Source of the DNA: Egibacteraceae bacterium
Lineage (GTDB): Bacteria > Actinomycetota > Nitriliruptoria > Euzebyales > Egibacteraceae
Assembly: GCA_030446745.1 (NCBI GenBank)
Contig: JAUJMS010000009.1
Coordinates: 38,429-102,428, forward strand
Reading direction: 5' to 3'
Length of the DNA stretch: 64,000 nucleotides
Positions 40,508 to 49,475 of the stretch are shown one piece after another. Every line of letters begins with the position of its first letter. Position 1 is the stretch's first letter. The notes beneath the pieces are model-generated. The model was not told the DNA's origin. It worked only from the letters and a program-made list of their open reading frames with translations, and did not search any database. A program made the position numbers and the translations under genes.

Positions 40508-42157
40508 TCACGTTCCGGCGACGCGCTTGGTCGCCAACGGGCTGACGTTGCCGGCGTCGTCGATCGCGTACACCCACACGACCAGGTCTCGCGTCGCGGA
40601 AAGGCCTCTGATCGACGTCTTGGTACGGGTCGACCCTTGCGCGAAGCGCCCGCTGTTGGGAGCGCGGCCGACGACGTCGCCCTGCGCGTACCGCACGATC
40701 GTGGCCTGGTAGTCCGTCGCGCCGGGGTTGGTCCAGCTGACCGTGGCCCTGCCGCCGCTGCGCTGCACCACCAGGTTCGACGGCGCGGCCGGCGGCGTCA
40801 CGTCGCCGACGGGCAGGCGGTACTCGAGGGTGCCGCGCAGCGCAGGCGTCGCCCCCTCGCAGTGCTGCTCGAAGTCGACAGCGAACGACCGCACGCCGCC
40901 GTTGGGATAGAAGCGCGCATGCGTCACCGTGAACTTGCCAGTCAGGGTGTTGCAGCCACGACCGTTGCCGGAGATGTCCAACCCCGCCCCGGTGCCGTTG
41001 AACGGATAGCGCGTGGCCTTGTCGTACGTCCCCGGCGCCAGGATGTCCCCACTCGGCGCGTCGAAGGAGAAGTACCACCAGTCGCCGTTCGCGCCGTCGA
41101 TGCCGCCGCCGACGTACGTGCGGGAGCCCGCGACGCCGATCGTGGAATCGGTCGGCGTGTAGGTGTAGCTCCCGCCGGCGCCGATGTAGTCGCCGGCGTC
41201 GCTCTTCATGGTGAAGCGGGTGCGGCCAGGTACGCCGAACGCGTCGAGCTGCGTGGTGCGCACGGCGCCGGTCGAGTCGACCAGCTTCAGCACAGCGACA
41301 TGCGGTCCAGCGGTGATCGGCAACGACCGGACCCAAATCTCACACGCATCTCCCGGCGCCAGCGTCACGCCGGTGCAGTCGTCGACGCGTTTGACGAAGT
41401 CGGCAGCATCAAGCCCAACGATCTGTGCACTGGTAACGGTCAGGCTGCTCTCGCCGCCCGCCCACACGGTGATCGGCACAACGGTCGCAACCCCGCCGAC
41501 GTCACGGTCGGGCCACCACACCGCCTTCGTGCTCGTGCGGAAGGTGCCGGCTGGGCGCGGCATGTTGATGCGGATTTCGCCCCAGGTGGCGGGGATGCCA
41601 CCCTCACAGTGCTGCTCATAGGTGAGCCACAGGCGCGTGATGACCCCGTCGCGCTGGCGCAGCTCCTTGATGTCGAACGAGCCGGTGATCTCGTTGCACC
41701 CGCGTCCATCGCCGGAGATGTCGATACCCGGCTGGCCCTCGTCGCGGAAGACGGCGCGTTGCGCTCCTGTGTAGAGCCCAGTGCCGAGCTTCTCGCCGGC
41801 GGGAGGCGCGAACTCGAACTCGAACCCGCCGCCTGCAGTGCCGCCGGACGCCCCCACGCTGAAGCCCCGCCGAGACCCGGACAGACGCACCAAGCCGTTG
41901 CCCGGGTACCACGTCCGCGCGCGCCCACCGCCGATGTAGTCACCGGGGTCGCTGTACATCGTCACCGACGATTCCGTCGCCGTGGCTGCCGAGGCGGTCG
42001 GCAAAACGGAGGGCGAGATGCCCAGCGTCATCAACACCGCCCCGAACGCCGCGATCCAGGATCGGCTTGCCCGCCGTCGCGCCATCCCCCACCCCCCGCA
42101 CCTGCCGCCTGGGCGCGCACAAGGTACGCGTAAGGAGAACAGGAGGTCAAGAGGCAA
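40508..42157 (-). CDS. Secreted protein with two tandem homologous domains and C-terminal fibronectin-III-like domain
   Basis: Signal peptide MARRRASRSWIAAFGAVLMTLGISPSVLPTASA; two copies of SDPGDYIGGG...ISG.GRGCN..TG.F...EQHCEGG.PA; FN3-like TPPAAPSNLVVQRSGGRATVSWTNP. Confidence 0.72.
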   Translation of the reverse strand: MPLDLLFSLRVPCARPGGRCGGWGMARRRASRSWIAAFGAVLMTLGISPSVLPTASAATATESSVTMYSDPGDYIGGGRARTWYPGNGLVRLSGSRRGFSVGASGGTAGGGFEFEFAPPAGEKLGTGLYTGAQRAVFRDEGQPGIDISGDGRGCNEITGSFDIKELRQRDGVITRLWLTYEQHCEGGIPATWGEIRINMPRPAGTFRTSTKAVWWPDRDVGGVATVVPITVWAGGESSLTVTSAQIVGLDAADFVKRVDDCTGVTLAPGDACEIWVRSLPITAGPHVAVLKLVDSTGAVRTTQLDAFGVPGRTRFTMKSDAGDYIGAGGSYTYTPTDSTIGVAGSRTYVGGGIDGANGDWWYFSFDAPSGDILAPGTYDKATRYPFNGTGAGLDISGNGRGCNTLTGKFTVTHARFYPNGGVRSFAVDFEQHCEGATPALRGTLEYRLPVGDVTPPAAPSNLVVQRSGGRATVSWTNPGATDYQATIVRYAQGDVVGRAPNSGRFAQGSTRTKTSIRGLSATRDLVVWVYAIDDAGNVSPLATKRVAGT

Positions 42158-42244
42158 CGCCCACGGCCGCTGAGTCTTTTAAGGTGACGTAGTGGTCGGC
42201 TGCGGGCGCCGGGATGCGTGGCGCCTGGCCGCGGCGGACGTGCG

Positions 42245-42304
42245 ACGCGGCATCCTCCGCAGGGTCGTTGGAGGTCATCGTAGGCGCGGCCGGCGGCGGT
42301 GCCG
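42245..42304. repeat. Direct repeat B (with 40065-40125)
   Basis: acgcggcatcctccgcagggtcgttggaggtcatcgtaggcgcggccggcggcggtgccg. Confidence 0.85.
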
Positions 42305-42311
42305 CAGGCGG

Positions 42312-43124
42312 TCAGCCGGGTGGTTCGACGCGCAGCCGGCGCAGGACGCGCCAGTCCTGCGGGCGCGTCGTGTGCAGGTCGTACAGGCCCGCGCCGAGGA
42401 CCCGCGCGTCGGCGACCGCGCGCAGGAACGCGCCGAGCTCGGGCAGGTCGTCGGCGATCCCGCCGGCGAGATGGACCGGCAGCGCCGAGTCGCCGGCGCG
42501 GCGGCGCATCTCGACGACGTTGGCGAGGTTCCAGCGGTACGTCGTCGTCGCGTCGGTGCCGCGAAACGAGCTGTAACTCATCGGGATGTAGACGTCGTAG
42601 CTGTCGCGCAGCGCCGCGTAGGGGAAGTTCGGCCACCAGTCGGGGCGCAGGTCGAGCTGCAACGGCGGCAGCACGATCGCGGCGAGCGGGTAGTCGGGGC
42701 CGGCCCACTGCCGCAACGCCTTGGACAGCGCGAGCAGGCGACGGCTGCGCTCGGCAGGGTCGGCGACGTCCTCCAGTTCGATGTCCAGGCCGAACGCGTC
42801 GGCGCGGTCGCCGCGGGGCGTGGTGAACGCGATGGCGGCGCGCGCGGCGTCGTAGTCGCGCTGCAGATCGACGAAGTCGGGGACGTACCAGACCATGACG
42901 GTCATGCCGCGGTCGTGGGCGCCGTCGATGACCCGCGCCAACCGCCGTGGCGCGGCGATCGCCGCGGTGTCGTACTTGCCGCTCTGGACGAACAGCGTCT
43001 GCACCCCCGCGGCGGCCGCGGTCGCGACCTGGTCCTCGGGGGTGCGGTCGGTGTCGTACACGTCGATCCAAGTGGACAACCCGACGAAGGGCGACAGGCG
43101 CGGATCGATCGGGGCGCGGGCCAC
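42312..43124 (-). CDS. Glycoside-hydrolase-like (TIM-barrel) hypothetical protein
   Basis: VGLSTWIDVYDTDRTPEDQVATAAAAGVQTLFVQSGKYDTAAI...RADAFGLDIELEDV...YDVYIPMSYSSFRG; N-terminus uncertain (G-homopolymers upstream). Confidence 0.65.
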   Translation of the reverse strand: MARAPIDPRLSPFVGLSTWIDVYDTDRTPEDQVATAAAAGVQTLFVQSGKYDTAAIAAPRRLARVIDGAHDRGMTVMVWYVPDFVDLQRDYDAARAAIAFTTPRGDRADAFGLDIELEDVADPAERSRRLLALSKALRQWAGPDYPLAAIVLPPLQLDLRPDWWPNFPYAALRDSYDVYIPMSYSSFRGTDATTTYRWNLANVVEMRRRAGDSALPVHLAGGIADDLPELGAFLRAVADARVLGAGLYDLHTTRPQDWRVLRRLRVEPPG

Positions 43125-43562
43125 CGCGCGGCGGTCCGGCGCGGGGTTGGGGGGGGGGCTCGGCGGGGGGCGCGCGGGGGTCGCCGCGGGGTGGCGGCGC
43201 GGGCGGGGCGGGGGTCCGCTAGGCCGGACGATCGCGCCGCGCCGGTCGCCGTTTGCGGGCGGGTGACGCCGGCTCCGACGGCGGCGCGACGGATGGCGGG
43301 GCCGCGACGGGCGACGGCGACGCCGCTGGGGCCGCGGGCGGCGAGGCCGGCGCGATCGCCGGGTCTCGCGCCGGCGGTCCCTTCGGCAGGCCGGTCGGGG
43401 GGGCGGGCGGCGGGGCGGCGTTGGGCGCCACCGTCACGGCGGTGCTGCCCCGCACCACCGCGACCGCGGTGCTGCCGGTCGTCACCGCGCGCATCGCCAA
43501 CGCCGCGCCGTCGACGGCGAGCAGCACGGCGATCGCCACGGCAACCGCCGCGCGCGCGCCGC

Positions 43563-44435
43563 TCACAGCCCGCTGAACGCGGCGATGGCCAGCGCGAGCC
43601 CGAGCGGGCCCCACGCGGAACGCCGCGCCTCGACGAAGGCCGCGACCACCAGGCCGATGCCCGCGAGCAGTGCCGCAGTCCAAATCCCGCTGACGAAGCT
43701 CACCGCGTTCAGCGTCAGCGCGAACGGTCCGAGGGCGAGCAGCACGACCGGCGTCAGCAGGATCGCCCGGGTCGTCAGCTGCCCCGGCGTCAAGCCGCGG
43801 TAGGTCAAGGCCACCGCCGCGGCCACCGCGAGTGGCAGGATCACCAGCGGGGCGACGACCCGCGCCGGACCGCCGTTGACCGTGCTCGAGAGCGCGAGCA
43901 GCACGCTCGCGATCGCGGCGATCACGGCGAGCACCCGGGCGATCTCGACGACGGCGGGACGAAGGTAGCGGGGGTCGGAGCGGAACGCGTCGCGGGCCTT
44001 GACCGCCCCGTAGACCGCGAGCAGCGCCAGTCCGACCCACGAGGCGAGACGCTGCAAGAATCCGACGACGGTCCCGCCCCGGGCCAAGCCGACCACCGGC
44101 AACCCGGTCGTGTCTTCGGCGAGCAAGAACGTGACGAGCAGCGACGCCGCGACGATGGGCGCCGCGACGAGCAGCCCCTGCGCCACGACCGGCGACGGTC
44201 GGCCCAGGCCGTAGTCGAGCAGCCGTTCCCTGCGGTAGCGGATCAGCAGCCACGGCACCAGCACCGTGGTCGCCAACGGCAGCAGGACGGTGACCAGGTC
44301 GCCGAGCCCCGGGATACGCGTCAGCGGCACGATGCGCAGGACCACGCCGAGCAGCAAGGGTCCGAACAGGTACGCCGCCGCCGACAGGAACAGGTCGGAG
44401 CGGGCCTCGTCGGACATGGCGAGCATGGCGGCCAT
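43563..44435 (-). CDS. Multi-spanning membrane protein
   Basis: MAAMLAMSDEARSDLFLSAAAYLFGPLLLGVVLRIVPL...; many TM helices. Confidence 0.65.
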   Translation of the reverse strand: MAAMLAMSDEARSDLFLSAAAYLFGPLLLGVVLRIVPLTRIPGLGDLVTVLLPLATTVLVPWLLIRYRRERLLDYGLGRPSPVVAQGLLVAAPIVAASLLVTFLLAEDTTGLPVVGLARGGTVVGFLQRLASWVGLALLAVYGAVKARDAFRSDPRYLRPAVVEIARVLAVIAAIASVLLALSSTVNGGPARVVAPLVILPLAVAAAVALTYRGLTPGQLTTRAILLTPVVLLALGPFALTLNAVSFVSGIWTAALLAGIGLVVAAFVEARRSAWGPLGLALAIAAFSGL

Positions 44436-44486
44436 GGTAGTGGCGGGCAAGGGGAGCGCCGGGGCCGCCGCTATCCTGCGACGCCG

Positions 44487-45344
44487 ATGACGCCGACGCT
44501 GCGCGCCTCGATCATCGTCATCGGCGACGAGATCCTCGGCGGCTTCGTGGTGGACACGAACTCCGGGTGGCTGGCGGGGCGTTTCCACGCCGAGGGCGTG
44601 CCGCTCGACCGCGTCACGACCGTGCCCGACGACGCGACGGCGATCGACGAGGCGCTGCGCGCCGAGCTCGCGCGCACCCGGCCCCGCCTGGTCGTCACCT
44701 CCGGCGGAATCGGCTCGACGCCCGACGACCTGACGCTGGCCGCGGTCGCCGCGAGCCTCGGGCGTCCCACGACGGTCCAGCCCGAAATCGACGCCCGCAT
44801 CACGCGCGCCCTGGAGTGGACCGCCGCCCGCGGCATCGCGGTGACGCCGGCGCACGAGCGCTCGATGCGCCGCATGGCGCTGGTGCCGCAGGGCGCCTAC
44901 CTGCTCGCAGGCGCCAACGGCGTCGTCCCGGGCGTGGCGCTCGACGTCGACGGTGGCGCGAACGAGCACGCCGGCGCCACCGTCGTCATCTTGCCGGGCG
45001 TCCCGTCCGAGCTGCGCGCGATTTTCGACGGCGGCGTCGCCCCGGCGCTGGTCGCCGGTCGGGGCGTCCCCCAGCACGTCGCCGAGATCAGCCACGACTA
45101 CCCCGAGTCGACCCTGAACCCGGTGCTCGACCGGATCGTCGCGGAGTATCCCGACGTGTCGTGCGGCTCGTACCCCGGGCGCGAATGCGTCATCCGGCTC
45201 AAGGGCGACCGCGACCGCGTGGTGGCGGCGATGCGCCTGGTCGAGGACTACCTCGGCGAACTCGCCCTGCAGCCCGGCAGCACGGCGATGCGCGACCGCT
45301 GGCGCGCCTACTGGGCGCGGGACACCCAGCCCGGCGGTTCCTGA
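44487..45344 (+). CDS. CinA-like / molybdopterin-binding domain protein
   Basis: ASIIVIGDEILGGFVVDTNSGWLAGRF...RLVVTSGGIGSTPDDLTLAAVA; VVILPGVPSELRAIF. Confidence 0.88.
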   Translation: MTPTLRASIIVIGDEILGGFVVDTNSGWLAGRFHAEGVPLDRVTTVPDDATAIDEALRAELARTRPRLVVTSGGIGSTPDDLTLAAVAASLGRPTTVQPEIDARITRALEWTAARGIAVTPAHERSMRRMALVPQGAYLLAGANGVVPGVALDVDGGANEHAGATVVILPGVPSELRAIFDGGVAPALVAGRGVPQHVAEISHDYPESTLNPVLDRIVAEYPDVSCGSYPGRECVIRLKGDRDRVVAAMRLVEDYLGELALQPGSTAMRDRWRAYWARDTQPGGS

Positions 45345-45415
45345 GCGGCGACCACCATCCCAGCACCGCCGTCGCGACGGTCTGCGCGCGGAACCCGACG
45401 CTACGCTTGCGGGCG

Positions 45416-46279
45416 ATGCCCGACCTGCATGCGATGTTCGTCCACGCCCACCCCGACGACGAGTCGTCAAAGGGTGCGGCGACGATGGCCCGCTACGCCA
45501 AGGAGGGCTACCGCGTTTCGGTGGTGACCTGCACCGACGGCTGTGCCGGCGACATCCTCAACCCGGCGATGGACCGTCCCGGGATCCGCGAGCGCATGGC
45601 CGAGATCCGCCGCGAGGAGCTCGAGCGGGCGTTGGAAATTCTCGGCGTCACCGATTCCTTCGAGTTCGGCTACGCCGACTCGGGCTACGTCGAGGACTTC
45701 GCCGGCGACGGCGCGTGCCTGTCGCCGGACTGCTTCTACAACGCCGACCCCGCCGAGGTCACCGGCCGACTGGTGCGGATCATCCGGGCAGAGCGGCCGC
45801 ACGTGCTGGTGACCTATCCCGAGGGCGGCGGCTACCCCCACCCCGACCACATCCGCACCCACGACGTGTGCGTCGCGGCGTTCGACGCCGCCGCGGACCC
45901 CGACGCGTATCCCGACGCCGGTCCGCCATGGGAGATCGCCAAGCTGTACTACGTCGGGGCGTTCAGCCGCCGCAAGCTCGAGCGGCTGCACCGCGCCTGC
46001 GAGGAGCGAGGGATCGAGTCGCCGTTCGCGGCGTGGCTGGACCGCTTCGACCCGGACGAGCAGGACCCGACGACCACGACGGTCGAGGTCGGCGACTACC
46101 TCGGCCAGCGCAGCGCGGCGCTGCTCGCGCACGCTACGCAGATCGACCCCGCCGGGCTGTGGTTCCGCGTGCCCGACGAGGTGGTGCGCGAGGTCTACCC
46201 CTGGGAGGACTTCGAGCTCGCGCGCAGCCGGGTGCCGACCGAGCTGCCCGAGTCGTCGCTGTTCGCGGGCCTGGAGTGA
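45416..46279 (+). CDS. mca: Mycothiol S-conjugate amidase-like (MshB/Mca, LmbE family)
   Basis: MFVHAHPDDESSKGAATMARYAKEGYRVSVVTCTDGCAGDILNP; YPHPDHIRTHDV; 287 aa, Mca-like. Confidence 0.85.
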   Translation: MPDLHAMFVHAHPDDESSKGAATMARYAKEGYRVSVVTCTDGCAGDILNPAMDRPGIRERMAEIRREELERALEILGVTDSFEFGYADSGYVEDFAGDGACLSPDCFYNADPAEVTGRLVRIIRAERPHVLVTYPEGGGYPHPDHIRTHDVCVAAFDAAADPDAYPDAGPPWEIAKLYYVGAFSRRKLERLHRACEERGIESPFAAWLDRFDPDEQDPTTTTVEVGDYLGQRSAALLAHATQIDPAGLWFRVPDEVVREVYPWEDFELARSRVPTELPESSLFAGLE

Positions 46280-46854
46280 GCGGCGCGGGCGCGGTGGTCG
46301 CGGTCGTCGTGGCGCTCGCGGCCTGCACGCCCGGCGGGCAGACGGCGGCGCCGCAACCCGGGGCGGCCACGACCGCGGGACCACCGGCAGCCTCCGCCGC
46401 CCCGTCGGCGGCGCCGCCCGCCACCCCGTCCGAGCGTGCGTCCGCACCACCGTCGGAGGCGGCGGCCTCGGAGGCGCCCCCGACGGGTGACGCGACGGCC
46501 TGCCCGCCAGCGGTTCTCGCCGAGATCGACGCGACGATCGACGGCCAGCTGGCCGCCTTCCGCGACGGCGACTTCGCCCGTGCGCTGGACTTCGCGACGG
46601 CCGGGTTCCGCTCGGGCTTCACGCCCGAGCGCTTCGAGGAGGTCATCACCGGCAGCTTCCCGGCGGCGCGCCGGGCGACCGGGCACACCTCACGGCAGTG
46701 CGTCACCGACGGCAGCGAGGCGTCGGTGCTCGTCGAGGTCAGCGGCGACGCCGGGTCGCAGGAGCTCGTCTACCAGCTGTCGCTCGAGGACGGTCGCTGG
46801 CGCATCGGCGGCGCTGTGCCGCACGGCGGGGACAGCGACAGCTCGACGGTGTGA
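46276..46854 (+). CDS. Lipoprotein with DUF4864-like domain
   Basis: VVAVVVALAACTPGG lipobox; ACPPAVLAEIDATIDGQLAAFRDGDFARALDFATAGFRSGFTPERFEEVI. Confidence 0.65.
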   Translation: MSGAGAVVAVVVALAACTPGGQTAAPQPGAATTAGPPAASAAPSAAPPATPSERASAPPSEAAASEAPPTGDATACPPAVLAEIDATIDGQLAAFRDGDFARALDFATAGFRSGFTPERFEEVITGSFPAARRATGHTSRQCVTDGSEASVLVEVSGDAGSQELVYQLSLEDGRWRIGGAVPHGGDSDSSTV

Positions 46855-46861
46855 CCGCGGG

Positions 46862-47905
46862 TCACAGCCGGCGGCGGGCGAAGTAGCACAGGCAGTCGCG
46901 GCGGGTCTGCTGCACGGTCGTCGTCCACATCACCGGGGTGACGTCCTCGGTCACGACCAGCGCCCCGTCGCGGCGAACGTCGAAGAACCGGCCGCTGGTG
47001 TCGCGTCCGCGCATGTCCGTGGCGAGCAGCGGCATGGCGGCGCCCGGGTGCACCCGGCCGAGCGTCGTGCCGGCCAGCAGCATCCCGAAGTTGTGCGCGT
47101 CGAGCCCGACGTTGAGCACGAGGTCCAGCTCGTCGGCGAGCGCCCCGCCGAACGCGAAACGCACCTCCGGTCGCACGACGACGCGGTGTTGCATCTCGAA
47201 CATCTGCTGCGGTCCCGGGCCGGTCTCGTGCACCGCGGCGAGGGCGAGGAAGCGCCGCAGCGCCTCCGCCGCGTAGGCGTGGTTGACGGGCAGGCCCGGC
47301 AGGCCGCACTCGATCGACACCGCGGGACAGACGGGCGACAGGGCCTCCATGAGCGTGTGCGCCCGCAGCGGCCAGCGCAAGACGGTGTCCGCCACGACCG
47401 CGGCGAGCGCGAGTGCTTCGTCGGTGGGGTCCGGGACGATCGCGTAGTACGGGTTCACGCCGGTGTTGTTGTGGATGTCGACCGCGGCGTCGAGGTCAGT
47501 CTCCGACAGGACGTCGAGCACGGCGTCGGCGCAGCGACGCATCCGCGTCGTCGGCGCGTTCAGCGCCCAGGTGCGGTTGAAGTCCTCCTGGCCGTCGAGG
47601 TAGCGGTGCGCGAACCAGCCGTCGTGCGAGGCGGCGCGGACGTTGCCGATGAACACCCACAGGTCGAACGGGTAATGCCCGCCGGCGCGCAGCACGTCGA
47701 GCACCGCCCGGTACCCCGAGTCCTCGTTGCCGTGAAGCAGCGCGGAGACGAGCCGCGCGCGCGGCCGCGGGTCGGTGCCGGGGATGCGGACGAGGGTCGG
47801 CTTGCCCAGCGTGACAAGCACGTCCTCGTCCGAGCCGTCGAGCAGCGGCTTGAGGTCGTCGTACCCGTCGAAGCGCTGGTACAGATCGAGGTCGGCGCGC
47901 ACCAC
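46862..47905 (-). CDS. Succinylglutamate desuccinylase/aspartoacylase (M14-like) family protein
   Basis: LVSALLHGNEDSGYRAVLDVL...AAVDIHNNTGVNPYYAI...AVSIECGLPG. Confidence 0.8.
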   Translation of the reverse strand: MVRADLDLYQRFDGYDDLKPLLDGSDEDVLVTLGKPTLVRIPGTDPRPRARLVSALLHGNEDSGYRAVLDVLRAGGHYPFDLWVFIGNVRAASHDGWFAHRYLDGQEDFNRTWALNAPTTRMRRCADAVLDVLSETDLDAAVDIHNNTGVNPYYAIVPDPTDEALALAAVVADTVLRWPLRAHTLMEALSPVCPAVSIECGLPGLPVNHAYAAEALRRFLALAAVHETGPGPQQMFEMQHRVVVRPEVRFAFGGALADELDLVLNVGLDAHNFGMLLAGTTLGRVHPGAAMPLLATDMRGRDTSGRFFDVRRDGALVVTEDVTPVMWTTTVQQTRRDCLCYFARRRL

Positions 47906-47908
47906 CCG

Positions 47909-49396
47909 TCAGCTCTCGAGCGGCCAGGTGTGCACCGGCGTCCCCTCGAACGACAGCTTCTGGTAGCGCCGGACCAGCTCGCGCGCGGCCTCGGGTCGGT
48001 CGAGGTCGTGCTCCTCGACGAGCCGGCGCCAGGTCCAGATCTGCCAGGTCGCGCCGTTCTGCCCGGTCAGTGCCCGCTGTTCGATGATGCCGAGGTAGGT
48101 GTCGATCTCCGCCTCGTCGACGCCCCAGTCCAGCAGTCCGTCGCGCGCGAGCGGCAACAGGTGCCGGAGCAGCAGCTCGGTGGCTGGCACCTCGCGGCTG
48201 ACGCGCGGCCAGTAGAACTTGGCGCCGAGACCGTGACGGGAGGCGGCGAAGAAGTTGTCGCGCGCCGTCTCGAAGCTCATCTCGTCCCACGCGTGCGGGC
48301 GACGCGACGCGAGACCGTTGAGCAGGCCGTAGTACAGGGCGGTGTTCGCGACCGAGTCGGGCACCGTCGGTCCCGCCGGCAGGACGCGGTTCTCGATGCG
48401 CATGTGCGGCCGCCCGCGCGACACCTCGTAGACGGGACGGTTCCAGCGATAGATCGTCCCGTTGTGCAGCGTGAGCTCGGGCAGGCGGGGGACGTTGCCG
48501 GCGCGCAGCTCCTGGAAGGGGTCCTCCTCGTCGCACAGCGGCAGCAGCGCGGGGAAGTAGCGCACGTTCTCGTCGAACAGCTCGAACATCCCCTCGCGCA
48601 GCCACTTCTCGCCGAACCACACCCGGGGGCGCACGCCCTGGGTGGCGAGCTCCTCGGTGCGGGTGTCGGTGGCCTGCTCGAACAGCGCGATGCGCGTCTC
48701 GTGGTGCAGCTGCTTGCCGAGGAAGAACGGCGAGTTCGCCGCCGCGGCGACCAGCGGCGCGGACAGCACCTGGGCGGCGTTCCAGTACATCGCGAACTCG
48801 TGCGGGTCGACCTGCAGGTGCAGTTGCATGGACGTGCACGCCGCCTCGAACACGATCGAGTTGGCGGTGGTCTCCAAGACCTCGTCGCCCTCGATGCGGA
48901 TCAGGATGTCCTCGCCGCGCTGCGCCAGGATCGTGTCGTTGAGCCCCTTGGAGCGCGGGTTGGCCGACAGGTTCTGCTCGGTGACGTCGAAGTCGGTCAG
49001 CGTCGGCAGGATGCCGATGATCATGACGCGGGCGTCGAGCGTCTCGGCCCGCTCGTGGGCGTAGTCCAGCGAACGGCGCAGCTCGTCCTCGATGCCGGAG
49101 AAGCAGCGGCCCGCCAGCCGCCGCGGCTTGAGGTCGAACTCGATGTTGAACTGGGCCAGCTCGGTCTGGAAGTCCGCGGAGGCGATGCGGTCGAGCAGTT
49201 TCGCGTTGATCGGTGCGGCGTTGCCGTCCGGGTCGGTGACGTAGACCTCCATCTCGACGCCGACCATGCGCCGGCCCGTCTCGAAGCGCCCGGACTCCAC
49301 GAGCTGGCGCAGCGCCGCGAGGTTGGCCTTGACCTTCTCCCGATAGCGGGTCCGGTCCTCGCGCGTGAACTCCGTGACGTCGATGTCACGCCCCAT
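47909..49396 (-). CDS. Glutamate-cysteine ligase family 2 (GCS2) protein
   Basis: VGVEMEVYVTDPDGNAAPINAKLLDRI...AQFNIEFDLKPR...HLQVDPHEFAMYWNAAQV. Confidence 0.85.
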   Translation of the reverse strand: MGRDIDVTEFTREDRTRYREKVKANLAALRQLVESGRFETGRRMVGVEMEVYVTDPDGNAAPINAKLLDRIASADFQTELAQFNIEFDLKPRRLAGRCFSGIEDELRRSLDYAHERAETLDARVMIIGILPTLTDFDVTEQNLSANPRSKGLNDTILAQRGEDILIRIEGDEVLETTANSIVFEAACTSMQLHLQVDPHEFAMYWNAAQVLSAPLVAAAANSPFFLGKQLHHETRIALFEQATDTRTEELATQGVRPRVWFGEKWLREGMFELFDENVRYFPALLPLCDEEDPFQELRAGNVPRLPELTLHNGTIYRWNRPVYEVSRGRPHMRIENRVLPAGPTVPDSVANTALYYGLLNGLASRRPHAWDEMSFETARDNFFAASRHGLGAKFYWPRVSREVPATELLLRHLLPLARDGLLDWGVDEAEIDTYLGIIEQRALTGQNGATWQIWTWRRLVEEHDLDRPEAARELVRRYQKLSFEGTPVHTWPLES

Positions 49397-49475
49397 GGGC
49401 GGCCTCCCGTTCGCTGTGGGGAGTCTACGCAGCCGCCTTGTCGCCCAACCGCCGTGGTTCGCGGTCCGCGGTGCG

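Noticed and set aside
42192-44486. N-terminal 765 codons of the 42192-45344 ORF
   Set aside because: Arg/Gly-rich readthrough antisense to the 42312 and 43563 genes; true start is the CinA-like ATG at 44487.
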